DNA from: Planctomycetota bacterium
Lineage (GTDB): Bacteria; Planctomycetota; PLA2; JAEUHO01
Direction: 5' to 3'
Assembly (NCBI GenBank): GCA_030066775.1
Contig: JASJAY010000063.1
Coordinates: 1-38,468 of the forward strand
Length of the DNA: 38,468 nt
Part shown: positions 24,722-33,095 of the stretch, piece after piece
How the letters are laid out: each line of letters begins with the position of its first letter
How positions within the stretch are numbered: position 1 is the stretch's first letter
Made by a program: the position numbers and the translations under genes
The notes under the pieces: model-generated
What the model was told of the DNA's origin: nothing
What the model saw: only the letters and a program-made list of their open reading frames with translations
The model's database searches: none

Positions 24722-26109
24722 GCGAAGCCGTTGCCTGGGTTCTCTACCTCGTCTCCGCAGGCTTCTTCATCTTCGGCCTGAAGGGCCTCTCCGGCCCGAA
24801 GACGGCCGTAGGCGGCAACCTCAAGGGCGTCACCGGCATGACGCTCGCCGCGATCACCGTGCTCATCGCCCGCAGCCCGGAGACGGGCCCGCTGATCGCG
24901 ATCCTGATCGCGATGGGACTGGGCGGCGCCGTCGGCTTCGTTCTGGCCAAGCGTGTCGAGATGACGGGCATGCCCGAGCTGGTCGCGGCCTTCAACGGCG
25001 TCGGCGGGCTCGCGTCCGCCATCGTCGCGCTCGGCGAGGTGATGCACCGCGATCCGTACACCCCCACGATCGGCGTCGTCACGGCGCTCGGCGTGCTGAT
25101 CGGTGCATTGACGTTCACAGGCAGCGTGATCGCCTGGGGCAAGCTCGCCGGCAAGGTCAACAGCGCGCCGGTCAAGTTCCCGAACCAGAACCTGGCCAAC
25201 CTGGGCCTGCTGGTGGTCGCGCTCGTCGCCGTGATCCTCTACGCCAACAACCTGGGCGCGGAGATCTGGCTCTTCGTCGTGCTGGCGGTCGCGCTCGGCC
25301 TCGGCGTGCTCGCGGTGATGCCCATCGGCGGCGCGGACATGCCCGTCGTGGTGGCGCTCTTGAACTCGTACTCGGGCATCGCGGCCTCCGCGGCCGGCTA
25401 CGCGATCGGCAACCCGATCCTGATCGTGGCCGGCGCCTTGGTCGGCGCGTCGGGGCTCATCCTGACGGTCATCATGTGCAAGGCGATGAACCGTTCGCTC
25501 GCGAACGTGCTCTTCAGCGCCTTCGGCACCGGCGACAGCACGGGCAGCACCGAGGGGCGGGAGATGGAAACCCGCACGGTGCGCAACTACACGCCGGAGG
25601 ACGGCGCGATCCTGCTCACCAGCGCGCGCAGCGTGATCGTCGTGCCGGGGTACGGCATGGCGGTCGCTCAGGCGCAGCACAGCGTGCGCGAGCTCTGCGA
25701 CCTGCTCGAAAGCGCGGGCGTGAAGATCCAGTACGCGATCCACCCCGTTGCCGGCCGTATGCCGGGACACATGAACGTGCTCCTGGCCGAGGCCAACGTG
25801 CCGTACGACCAGCTCAAGGAGATGGAGGTCATCAACCCCGACTTCGAGAACACGGACGTGGTGCTCGTGGTCGGCGCGAATGACGTCGTCAACCCGGCGG
25901 CCCGCACGGACAAGGAGAGCGGCCTCTACGGCATGCCGATCCTCGACGCGGACAAGTCGAACAACATCATCATCCTGAAGCGCAGTCTCGGCGTCGGCTT
26001 CGCCGGCGAGATCAACGAGCTCTTCTTCAACGACAAGACCATGATGCTCTTCGGCGACGCCAAGGACACCATCATGGCCCTCATCGGCGAGGTGAAGTCC
26101 CTGCAATAA
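24718..26109 (+). CDS. pntB: NAD(P) transhydrogenase subunit beta
   Basis: 463 aa from GTG 24718. The N-terminal two-thirds contain about eight to nine membrane helices (for example GLLVVALVAVILYANNLGA). The C-terminal third is the NADP-binding domain III: IVVPGYGMAVAQAQH (about residue 305), IHPVAGRMPGHMNVLLAE (about 342), VVGANDVVNPAA (about 384) and IILKRSLGVGFAGEIN, all diagnostic. With PntAA and PntAB it forms the proton-translocating transhydrogenase that makes NADPH from NADH at the expense of the proton gradient. The gene ends eight bases short of the TT flanking a long palindrome. Confidence 0.97.
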   Translation: MSEAVAWVLYLVSAGFFIFGLKGLSGPKTAVGGNLKGVTGMTLAAITVLIARSPETGPLIAILIAMGLGGAVGFVLAKRVEMTGMPELVAAFNGVGGLASAIVALGEVMHRDPYTPTIGVVTALGVLIGALTFTGSVIAWGKLAGKVNSAPVKFPNQNLANLGLLVVALVAVILYANNLGAEIWLFVVLAVALGLGVLAVMPIGGADMPVVVALLNSYSGIAASAAGYAIGNPILIVAGALVGASGLILTVIMCKAMNRSLANVLFSAFGTGDSTGSTEGREMETRTVRNYTPEDGAILLTSARSVIVVPGYGMAVAQAQHSVRELCDLLESAGVKIQYAIHPVAGRMPGHMNVLLAEANVPYDQLKEMEVINPDFENTDVVLVVGANDVVNPAARTDKESGLYGMPILDADKSNNIIILKRSLGVGFAGEINELFFNDKTMMLFGDAKDTIMALIGEVKSLQ

Positions 26110-26112
26110 GTT

Positions 26113-26172
26113 GGTGTCAGGACACTTTTCGCGCACTCCGCTGGCGGAGTGCGCGAAAAGTGTCCTGACACC
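26113..26172. repeat. Perfect palindrome: 28-bp arms, 4-base loop (REP/MITE-like or bidirectional terminator)
   Basis: The left arm runs 26113-26140 (beginning GGTGTCAGGACACTTTTCGC), the loop CTGG is 26141-26144, and the right arm 26145-26172 is its exact reverse complement. It lies between the pntB stop (26109) and the convergent MFS/synthase stop (26179), filling the whole gap. A transcript from either strand would fold into the same 28-bp stem, so bidirectional termination is natural. There is no T-run after the stem, and the arms are far longer and more perfect than typical terminators. The GTGTCAGGACAC start resembles, from memory, palindromic units that accompany REP-associated tyrosine transposases; no transposase gene is in the window. 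Confidence 0.85.
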
Positions 26173-26178
26173 TTCTTG

Positions 26179-29100
26179 TCACTTGCAGCCGAGGCGCTTG
26201 GCGACGGCTTCGTAGGCGGGGCGGCGCGCGTCGCGATCGGCCTCGGGGTCGTAGCCCGCGAGCTCGGCGGACGCGCGGCGGAACAGGATGCCCACCGCTT
26301 CCTTGCGGACATTGACGTCAGCGTCCATCAGCGAGGCGACGACGCCGCAGATGATGATGCGGTCGTTCGAGCTCGCGCAGGCGGCCACATAGGCGCGCCG
26401 CACCGAGGCGTCGTCGCTCGTCGAGAGCACGACCAGCGACGTCGCCACGTAGTTGTCGATCAGGTTGCGCCGCTTGATGTGCTCGAGGACGGCGATCTGG
26501 ACGGCGCTGGAGCCGTCGTTCGCCAGCTCCAGCAACGGGTCGCGCGGGGTGCCGATGTTGCGCGGGCGCTCTCCGAGGCGCAGCGCCGCGACGAGCACGC
26601 GCATGCCCGGCGCCGCGTCCTTCGTCGCCTCCGGCTCGAGCGTGGCCGCCAGCTCGCCGACCAGGTCCTCGCGGACGGCAGCGCCGACGAGGGCCACCAG
26701 GCCCGCATGCATGCGCTCGTTCGAGCCACTCGAGAGCGCACGCCGGAAGGCGTCGATCTCGGGGCGCAGGCTGTCGACGCCCGACTCCCGGCACGGATCC
26801 CCGCGCTCGGCGGCGGCGCGCATCCAGCCCGGCGCCTTGCCCGGCTTGCCCTCCACCATGGCCGCGAGGGCGTTGGCGTAGCGCTCGAGGCGCCGGCCGG
26901 CTACGAGCCCGCCGAGGTCCGCCGCGCCGTCGCGCAGGGTGGCCTCGGCCTTCGCGCAGCGGCCCAGGCGCAGCTGGATGGTCGCGTGCAGCTGCGCCGT
27001 CCGCTCGCGCTCCGTGGCGAACGGCGCGGGATCCCACTCGAGCGGCCCCAGCACGCCGCGCATCAGGCGGTCTGCCTGGCGCAGGAGCGTGCGCCGCTCG
27101 CCCTCGGGCACCTGGTCGGCCCGACGCATGAGCGCGGCGGCGCGCACCATCGTGCCGAGGCGCAGGTTGAGCAGGCGTCGCCGGCGCAGGACGCGGTCGC
27201 TGGGGATCAGCTCGAGCGCCTTGGTGAACGTGGTGGCCGCCTGGTCATATAGGTCGAGCATCCTCGGCACCATGGCGCGGCGCTGCTCCACCGACACCGT
27301 CTCGCTGGCCACGAAGACGCTCTGGTAGTGCGCGTCCGCGCCGTACCGACGCGCCTCGAGCGCGCGGCGCGTCCCGTCGCGACGACCGTGCATGCCCTCG
27401 GGCCACCACGACGCATCGCGCGGCTCCGACGACGGATCGACGAGCGACTCGAGCCAGCCCAACGTGCGCGCGAGGTACTGGGTGTTCAGGTTGGCGCGGG
27501 GCGTGGGATGGAACTCGGGGAACGGATCGCCGTCCACGACCGGCCGTCCCCAGAAGCTCGTGCCGGACACGAGCGGACCGTCCGCGTCGAGCACGGTCGT
27601 GCCGTGCGCCAGGTAGCCCGAGGCGAACATCATCGGGTCGTCGAAGCCGGCGTCCTGCAAGTCGCCCGAGATGGCGTACACGCGCCGCTCGATGGTCTCG
27701 CGATCCGGACGCTCGGTCCCCTTCCAGCCGATGAGCACCGAGGCCTGCTCGAAGAACCAGAGCGTGCCTTCCGGGAACACCTCGAAGAAGGTGCGCACGA
27801 ACGTGGCGTAGAGATCCGCGCGCATGGCGTGCACGGGCACCCACTGGCAGAGCACGCCGCCCTCACGCAACCGCGCCCGCGCAAGCTCGTAGAACTCGCG
27901 CGTGTAGAGCGGCAGGCCCTGCGGGCTGTACGGCATCAACGGCTCGAGCGTGATCAGGTCGAGGTCCGGCTCGTGCAAGAGCAGCGTGTTGCGGCCGTCG
28001 TCGCGAACGATCGTGACCCGCTCGTCCTGCAGCACGCCGCGATTGGACTCGCCGAAGTGGTGCGCGAGGTCGAGCACCGCCTGGCTGACCTCCACGACTT
28101 CGAGGCGCTTCACGTCCTCGTGGGCGGCAACGGCGCCGGCCGTCGTGCCGGTGCCGAACGCGATGACCATGGCGTTCTTCGGGTCCTTCGCGAGGATCGC
28201 GGGCAGATGCCCGAGCATGCGCATGTAGCGGTCGTAGCGGCCCGTGGCGGCTGCGGCGAAGTCGTCGGTGTAGAGCAGGCGCTCGCCGTCGTCCGTCTCG
28301 ATGACGCTCGCGGTCGTGACGTTGTCGGTCGCGTAGTCGACCAGCACGCGGTCCGTCCGGTTGCGCAGCACGACGCTGGCCTCGACCAGGTCGGTCGTGC
28401 GCGTGCCTGGGAGCTGCGCGAGCGGGGCCAGCATCCCCACCAGGAGCGCGGCCAGGCCCAGCGTCGCGACCGGGCCCGGGCGCGCGAGACGCGCCTCCGG
28501 CACCAGCAGGAAGCCGAGTCCCGCGAGCAGCGTCAGGACGGTCATCATCAGCCAGCCGCCGAGCACGCCGACCCAGGGCATGACCGCGAAGGTCAAGAGC
28601 AGCGGCGCCATCACGCTGCCCACGCTGTTGCCCACGTAGGAGCGGCCCACGGCCTCGCCCGGGGGCAGCCCGTCGCGCTCCGCCCAGCGCACGCAGAGCG
28701 GGAACGTGGGCCCGAGCACGAAGGCGGGCACGAAGAGCAGGATCCAAGCGCCGACCAGCGAGGCGTACTTGAGCGCCGCGGTGATCTCCGCCTCGGAGCC
28801 GCTCCCGGCGTAGGCACCGCCCTTGACGCCGTGCATCCAGCCTTCGAGCGACGGCACGACCCAGAACAGCGCGAGCACGAGCAGCGCCGCCTCGACCAGC
28901 AGCACCACGCCGAGCACGCGCGCAGGGCGGTTCGTGCGCGCAAGCACGTCGCCGAGCATCAGGCTGCCGAATCCCAAGCCCGCGATGAACACGCCGAGCA
29001 TCGCGGCGAACGTGACCGTGAAGCCCTCGAGGAAGAAGACGAGGATGCGGAAGCCCGCGACCTCCACGCCGAGGCCGATGAAGCCGCACAAGAGCGCCGC

Positions 29101-29766
29101 GATGCCCGCCGCGCTCCGCGGCATCGCGCCGGGCGCGACCGGCGTCACGGTGCGGACCTCGGTGGCGGCGTTGCCGATGAGCATCGCCAGGCCGCCGACG
29201 ACCGCGCCGATGGCAGCCGCGGCCGTCATCGCGCCGGTCACGCCGAGGAGCTCGATGCCGAAGAAGCCCGCGGAGAGGCAGCCGACCACGGCCCCGACGG
29301 TGTTCACGCCATAGAGCCACGCGGTCGTGCGCCCGGTGCGGTCCACCTCGCGTACCCAGTGACGCACCATGGCCGGCAGCGTGGCGCCGAGCAGGAACGA
29401 GGCGGGGAAGACGATGATGACCGCGACGAGGATGCGCAGCGTGAGACGCAAGGCCTCGGGCAGGTTGGCCGCGACCGCGATGTAGGGCGTGATCAGCCAG
29501 CCGAGGAGGAGCAGCGTGAAGACCGCCCACAGCCCGGCCAGCACCTCGAGCACGCCGTAGAGCACGAGCGGGCGCTTGCTCTGCTCCGCCTTGGCCCCAC
29601 CCCAGCGCGCGCCCAACCCCAAGCCGGCGACGAAGACGCCGAGCACGGTGGCGGTAGCGCCGGCGGTCGAGCCGAGGAGCAATAGCAACCCGCGTGTCCA
29701 CGCGACCTCGTAGACGAGGCCGACGGCACCCGAGGCGAAGAACAGGACCAGCAGCACCGCCCGCAT
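26179..29766 (-). CDS. Fused MFS-like membrane protein and spermidine-synthase-like domain with C-terminal helical repeats
   Basis: 1195 aa from ATG 29766. Residues 1-450 contain about twelve to fourteen membrane helices in two blocks; each block has a G-L-G-x-G motif (FVAGLGLGARWGG near 45, FIAGLGFGSLMLG near 270). Residues 470-720 form a spermidine-synthase-like Rossmann domain with AFGTGTTAGAVA, then VVEVSQAVLDLAHHF and LPLYTREFYELARARLREGG. The catalytic Asp motif of true spermidine synthases is replaced by TLEPLMPYSP, as in the membrane-bound fused MFS/spermidine synthase family, so polyamine synthesis is doubtful. Residues 800-1060 are helical and Arg/Ala-rich, and 1080-1195 look like HEAT repeats (SSAVQIAVLEHIKRRN, DASVRRAYVAACASS, DVNVRKEAVGIL). 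The substrate is unknown. Confidence 0.88.
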   Translation of the reverse strand: MRAVLLVLFFASGAVGLVYEVAWTRGLLLLLGSTAGATATVLGVFVAGLGLGARWGGAKAEQSKRPLVLYGVLEVLAGLWAVFTLLLLGWLITPYIAVAANLPEALRLTLRILVAVIIVFPASFLLGATLPAMVRHWVREVDRTGRTTAWLYGVNTVGAVVGCLSAGFFGIELLGVTGAMTAAAAIGAVVGGLAMLIGNAATEVRTVTPVAPGAMPRSAAGIAALLCGFIGLGVEVAGFRILVFFLEGFTVTFAAMLGVFIAGLGFGSLMLGDVLARTNRPARVLGVVLLVEAALLVLALFWVVPSLEGWMHGVKGGAYAGSGSEAEITAALKYASLVGAWILLFVPAFVLGPTFPLCVRWAERDGLPPGEAVGRSYVGNSVGSVMAPLLLTFAVMPWVGVLGGWLMMTVLTLLAGLGFLLVPEARLARPGPVATLGLAALLVGMLAPLAQLPGTRTTDLVEASVVLRNRTDRVLVDYATDNVTTASVIETDDGERLLYTDDFAAAATGRYDRYMRMLGHLPAILAKDPKNAMVIAFGTGTTAGAVAAHEDVKRLEVVEVSQAVLDLAHHFGESNRGVLQDERVTIVRDDGRNTLLLHEPDLDLITLEPLMPYSPQGLPLYTREFYELARARLREGGVLCQWVPVHAMRADLYATFVRTFFEVFPEGTLWFFEQASVLIGWKGTERPDRETIERRVYAISGDLQDAGFDDPMMFASGYLAHGTTVLDADGPLVSGTSFWGRPVVDGDPFPEFHPTPRANLNTQYLARTLGWLESLVDPSSEPRDASWWPEGMHGRRDGTRRALEARRYGADAHYQSVFVASETVSVEQRRAMVPRMLDLYDQAATTFTKALELIPSDRVLRRRRLLNLRLGTMVRAAALMRRADQVPEGERRTLLRQADRLMRGVLGPLEWDPAPFATERERTAQLHATIQLRLGRCAKAEATLRDGAADLGGLVAGRRLERYANALAAMVEGKPGKAPGWMRAAAERGDPCRESGVDSLRPEIDAFRRALSSGSNERMHAGLVALVGAAVREDLVGELAATLEPEATKDAAPGMRVLVAALRLGERPRNIGTPRDPLLELANDGSSAVQIAVLEHIKRRNLIDNYVATSLVVLSTSDDASVRRAYVAACASSNDRIIICGVVASLMDADVNVRKEAVGILFRRASAELAGYDPEADRDARRPAYEAVAKRLGCK

Positions 29767-29791
29767 CGCGGAGAGTGTAGGGGCGGGATGG

Positions 29792-29811
29792 AGCGCGCCC
29801 TATGGGGCGCT
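29792..29811 (-). terminator. Weak hairpin between rpsU and the MFS/synthase gene
   Basis: AGCGC-G-CCC (29792-29800) pairs with GGGGCGCT (29804-29811) apart from one bulged base, around TAT. It is 8 bases past the rpsU stop on the minus strand and 26 bases before the next start. No U-run follows, so it may only attenuate. Confidence 0.35.
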
Positions 29812-29818
29812 ACCGAGG

Positions 29819-30028
29819 CTAGTTACCCAAGAGCTCCTGCGCACGCTGCGCGAGGCGGATGGTCTTGAGGCGCTCGCGGTTCTTGCGGCGGCGGCGCTCC
29901 GAGGGCTTCTCGTAGTACGCGTGGCGCTTGAGCTCGCGAGTGATGCCTTCGTTGTTGCAGAGCTTGCGCAGACGACGGAGGGTCTTCTCGAGGGGCTCGT
30001 TGGCCTTGGCCTGGACGCGTACGGACAT
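29819..30028 (-). CDS. rpsU: 30S ribosomal protein bS21
   Basis: 69 aa from ATG 30028 (MSVRVQAKANEPLEKTLRR), the usual bS21 length; an upstream in-frame ATG at 30067 adds 13 residues not found in the family. The basic body is diagnostic: LRKLCNNEGITRELKRHAYYEKPSERRRRKN, shown here as LCNNEG followed by ELKRHAYYEKPSERRRRKN. bS21 binds the small subunit near the anti-Shine-Dalgarno region and helps initiation. The gene lies 52 bp upstream of the MFS/synthase gene on the same strand. GAGAGAG lies about five bases before the start. Confidence 0.96.
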   Translation of the reverse strand: MSVRVQAKANEPLEKTLRRLRKLCNNEGITRELKRHAYYEKPSERRRRKNRERLKTIRLAQRAQELLGN

Positions 30029-30578
30029 GAATGCTCTCTCGGGGGGTGAAGCGTCCGATCCCAACAACGGGGAAACTCGGAGCGCAAGCCGGCGAATGTA
30101 CCGGCCGTGGGGCGCCGGTCAACATTCATCGACCACCGCCGCGGAAACGCGCACGGCCGTCCGAGGGGGTGCCCGCGCAGACCAGCGGTAGTAGGGCGCG
30201 GCCCTTGCGGCCGCCCTCTCGCCAGGGGTGCCCTCCTACCACCGGTACCCATGCGCGTTTCCATCTCCCCGCGCACGGCATGTGACAGAACGGTGAACGA
30301 GAGGGCCAGTTTTCGCCCTCTGGGACCCCCGCCCCCTGAACGGCGCCAGATGGGACGAAAGAGCGCCCTATGCCGAGCCGTCCAACGGGATGTGGGCCGA
30401 GAGCCCGCCAATCAGCCGGCTCAGGGTGTTTGACCACTCCCAGAGGCGGCCCGACAATCCTGGCTTGGAGGCTCGCTCTGGGAGGGGCGGGACGTCTCGC
30501 GACCGCGCCCGAGGTGCGGCTCCGCGGGGGGTGTGTGCCCACGGTGAGGGGCCTCCGGGACACGTTGGAGAAGCCCCC
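30029..30578. other. Long structured intergenic region between rpsU and gspD
   Basis: 550 bases without a credible gene; ORFs here have no protein-like character. Two foldable elements are visible. At about 30183-30246 the outer arms CGGTAGTAGGGC and GCCCTCCTACCACCG enclose an inner GGGCGCGGCCC/GGCCGCCC stem. At 30300-30321 AGAGGGC and GCCCTCT form a perfect 7-bp stem around CAGTTTTC. The region must contain the promoters of rpsU (minus) and the type II secretion operon (plus). It could also hold a structured RNA leader or a dispersed repeat. I looked for RNase P, SRP RNA and cyclic-di-GMP aptamer signatures and found none. Confidence 0.4.
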
Positions 30579-32957
30579 ATGGGTATCCGCCACGAGCTCC
30601 GCAAGCGGCGCCGCGAAAAGAGCACCTTCTTCCTCTTCGCGGCCGTCGTCGGCGCCTTCTTCCTCTTCGCGCCCGGCGCCTTCCACGGGGAGGACGGCCT
30701 GGCCCACGCCGAGGACGACGTGATCATCGCGCTCGGCGAGGAGGTCGAGATCGAGGACTTCCTCAAGGCCGTCGGCACGCAGACCCAGGCCCCGCTGGTC
30801 TGGGACCCGCAGGACAAGCAGATCCGCGGCAAGAAGATCATCGGCGCGCTCGACCTGAAGGCCCCCAAGAAGGACCTCTTCAGCATCGTCCGCGCGCTGC
30901 TCACCTTCTACGAGCTCGTCATGATCCCGGTCGGCCCCGAGGGCTACCAGGTCCAGCTCGTCATGGACGCCCGCCGCACGACGTCGATCCTGAAGCTCAA
31001 GGCCAAGTACGTGAGGCTCACGGACGACAACCTCGACGTCTACGAGAACGCGGACGGCCTCTACATCACCACCACGATCCGCGTCGAGAACATGACGGAC
31101 CTGCGCAACGCCAGGAACGCCCTCACGCGCATCGTGACGGGCCAGAACATCGGCAACGTGACCGAGGTGCCGGACGCCCGCGCCTTCGTCATCACGGACT
31201 TCGCCCCCAACGCCGTCTCGATCTACAAGCTCCTCAAGGAGATGGACGTGAAGCCCGAGGGCCGCGAGGTCACGTCGGAGTACGTGCAGCTCGTGCACGC
31301 CACGGCCGACGAGATCGAGCCGATCCTCACGGACCTGTTCACGGGCCGCGACCGCGTCTCCCTACCGGGCCGGCCCCAGCCCCGCGGCAACCAGCCGTCG
31401 AGCCAGGCCTCGGCGGACCCGGAGCCGCGCATCATCGCGGACGTCCGCACCAACCAGATCATCATCTACGCCACGAAGCAGGACACGATCGAGATCAAGA
31501 AGGTCATCGGGCACCTCGATGTCCCGCTCTACATCACGAACGCCTTCGTGCACGTCATCCGGCTGAAGAACCTCGAGGCCGACGAGACGGCCGAGGTGCT
31601 CAACGCCCTGATCGAGGCCACGACGCTGTTCGGCAGCTCGGCGACCACGACCGGCGCCCAGCCCGGGCGTCCGGGCCAGGGCCGTCCCGCCGGCACGGGC
31701 GGCGACCCCCGCAACGACGAGAAGCCGGCGATCGTGGCGGACATCAAGTCGAACTCCCTGATCGTGGCGGCCACGGAGCGCCAGTGGGAGCAGATCCGCA
31801 AGATCATCGAGGAGATCGACGTCCGCAAGTCGCAGGTGCTGATCGAGGCGGCGCTGATCGAGCTCACCCTCGATGATGCCTACCGCCTGGCGGTCGAGCT
31901 CGGCGCGGCCGACGACAACGGCCTCGTGGGCTCCGAAGAGGTCAGCGGCTTCGGCTTCACCTCGTTCGGCCAGTCGGTCTTCGCCGACAAGGACGGCGAC
32001 ACCTTCTTCACGGACCGCATCCCGCCCTTCGTGGACAGCGACGCGAACGCGGCCCCCAGCGGCCTCGTGGGCGGCATCTTCGCCTTCGGCCAGATGCCCT
32101 TCATCTTCAACGTGCTGAACACCGTCAGCCGCACGCGCATCCTCCAGCTGCCGAGCATCGTCACGGCGGACAACGAGGTCGCGGTGATCGAGGTGAAGGA
32201 CCGACAGGCCACCACCGAGAGCACCACCACCACCGGCGGCACGACGAGCGGCGGCTTCGGCGGGTTCGAGGACGCGGGCACCACGCTGCGCATCTCGCCC
32301 CACATCGCCGACGACTACTACCTCCTGCTCAACATCACGCTCGAGGTCTCGGCCTTCGCCGGCGAGCCGCGCACCCTGCCCGGCGGCACGGTGATTCCGG
32401 CCGACCAGATCAGCCGCATCCTGACCACGGTCGTGACCTGCCCCAACCGCCACACGGTGGTCCTGGGCGGCCTGATGGGCCGCAACCAGCAGAGCACGGT
32501 CGACCGCACCCCGGTCCTGGCGGACCTGCCGCTGGTCGGCGACCTGTTCCAGTCGACCTCGAAGAGCGACCGCGAGACGACGCTCTTCCTCTTCGTCACC
32601 CCCACCATCATGTCCGGTGACGACGAGGGCTTCCGCACGCTCGACAACGAGTCGGCGAAGCGCAAGGGCAAGGCCGACGAGCTGATCGGCTACACGGAGC
32701 TCTACAACTCGTACTTCGCGGCCTGCGAGGAGTACGACGAGGGCGATCCCTGCGCCAACTGGCGGAAGACGGGCGCCGGCGTGCGCACCGACCCGAACGG
32801 CTGCGTCCGCGGCTCGGGCAGCGCCTCCGACCGCCTCGAGGAGATCGGCCTGCTGGAGCACACCCGCTTCCACGGCGTGAGCCAGCAGCGCATCCAGGCC
32901 GAGCGGGCGGCGCGTAGGGCCATGCTCGAGGGCCGGCTCAAGAAGCAGCTGCGGTAG
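30579..32957 (+). CDS. gspD: Type II secretion secretin GspD
   Basis: 792 aa from ATG 30579, with GGAGAAG eight bases upstream; the longer frame from 30390 is Arg/Gly-rich spacer. After a basic N-terminus, FFLFAAVVGAFFLF forms the signal segment, with cleavage probably after LAHA (residue 44). N0/N1-type periplasmic modules follow (about 45-260), then another N domain split by a Gly/Pro/Arg/Thr linker (about 355-385). The secretin core runs from about 400 to 690 and ends with VVLGGLMGRNQQSTVDRTPVLADLPLVGDLF and LFLFVTPTIM, shown here in shorter form as VLGGLMG and DLPLVGDLF. It builds the outer-membrane gated channel. It is the first gene of the gsp run, and no gspC is present in the window. 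Confidence 0.95.
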   Translation: MGIRHELRKRRREKSTFFLFAAVVGAFFLFAPGAFHGEDGLAHAEDDVIIALGEEVEIEDFLKAVGTQTQAPLVWDPQDKQIRGKKIIGALDLKAPKKDLFSIVRALLTFYELVMIPVGPEGYQVQLVMDARRTTSILKLKAKYVRLTDDNLDVYENADGLYITTTIRVENMTDLRNARNALTRIVTGQNIGNVTEVPDARAFVITDFAPNAVSIYKLLKEMDVKPEGREVTSEYVQLVHATADEIEPILTDLFTGRDRVSLPGRPQPRGNQPSSQASADPEPRIIADVRTNQIIIYATKQDTIEIKKVIGHLDVPLYITNAFVHVIRLKNLEADETAEVLNALIEATTLFGSSATTTGAQPGRPGQGRPAGTGGDPRNDEKPAIVADIKSNSLIVAATERQWEQIRKIIEEIDVRKSQVLIEAALIELTLDDAYRLAVELGAADDNGLVGSEEVSGFGFTSFGQSVFADKDGDTFFTDRIPPFVDSDANAAPSGLVGGIFAFGQMPFIFNVLNTVSRTRILQLPSIVTADNEVAVIEVKDRQATTESTTTTGGTTSGGFGGFEDAGTTLRISPHIADDYYLLLNITLEVSAFAGEPRTLPGGTVIPADQISRILTTVVTCPNRHTVVLGGLMGRNQQSTVDRTPVLADLPLVGDLFQSTSKSDRETTLFLFVTPTIMSGDDEGFRTLDNESAKRKGKADELIGYTELYNSYFAACEEYDEGDPCANWRKTGAGVRTDPNGCVRGSGSASDRLEEIGLLEHTRFHGVSQQRIQAERAARRAMLEGRLKKQLR

Positions 32958-32963
32958 GGATCC

Positions 32964-32979
32964 CCGGGCTCACGCCCGG
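32964..32979 (+). other. Small hairpin after gspD
   Basis: CCGGGC (32964-32969) and GCCCGG (32974-32979) form a perfect 6-bp stem around TCAC, seven bases after the gspD stop, in a 138-bp gap before gspE. There is no T-tract. It could set relative expression of gspD and gspE or stabilise the gspD message; chance cannot be excluded. Confidence 0.3.
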
Positions 32980-33095
32980 CCCTCCACAACCTGGCGACGA
33001 CCGATCGGGACACGCCCGGAGTCCGGTGACCGGCTTGGTCGGACACCGTGATCCGGATGTGCCTCCGGTCGCTCGCTCGTCTGTAGGATGTCCGC

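Noticed and set aside
26179..29766. Long plus-strand ORF of 785 aa (27328-29685) opposite the MFS/synthase gene
   Set aside because: It is His/Arg/Glu/Ala-rich with no domain pattern, which is the antisense shadow of GC-rich codons; the minus strand shows clear membrane helices and motifs.
30029..30578. Known structured RNA (RNase P, SRP RNA, cyclic-di-GMP riboswitch) before gspD
   Set aside because: Hairpins and a GGGACGAAAG string caught the eye, but the diagnostic core sequences of these RNAs are not present on either strand.
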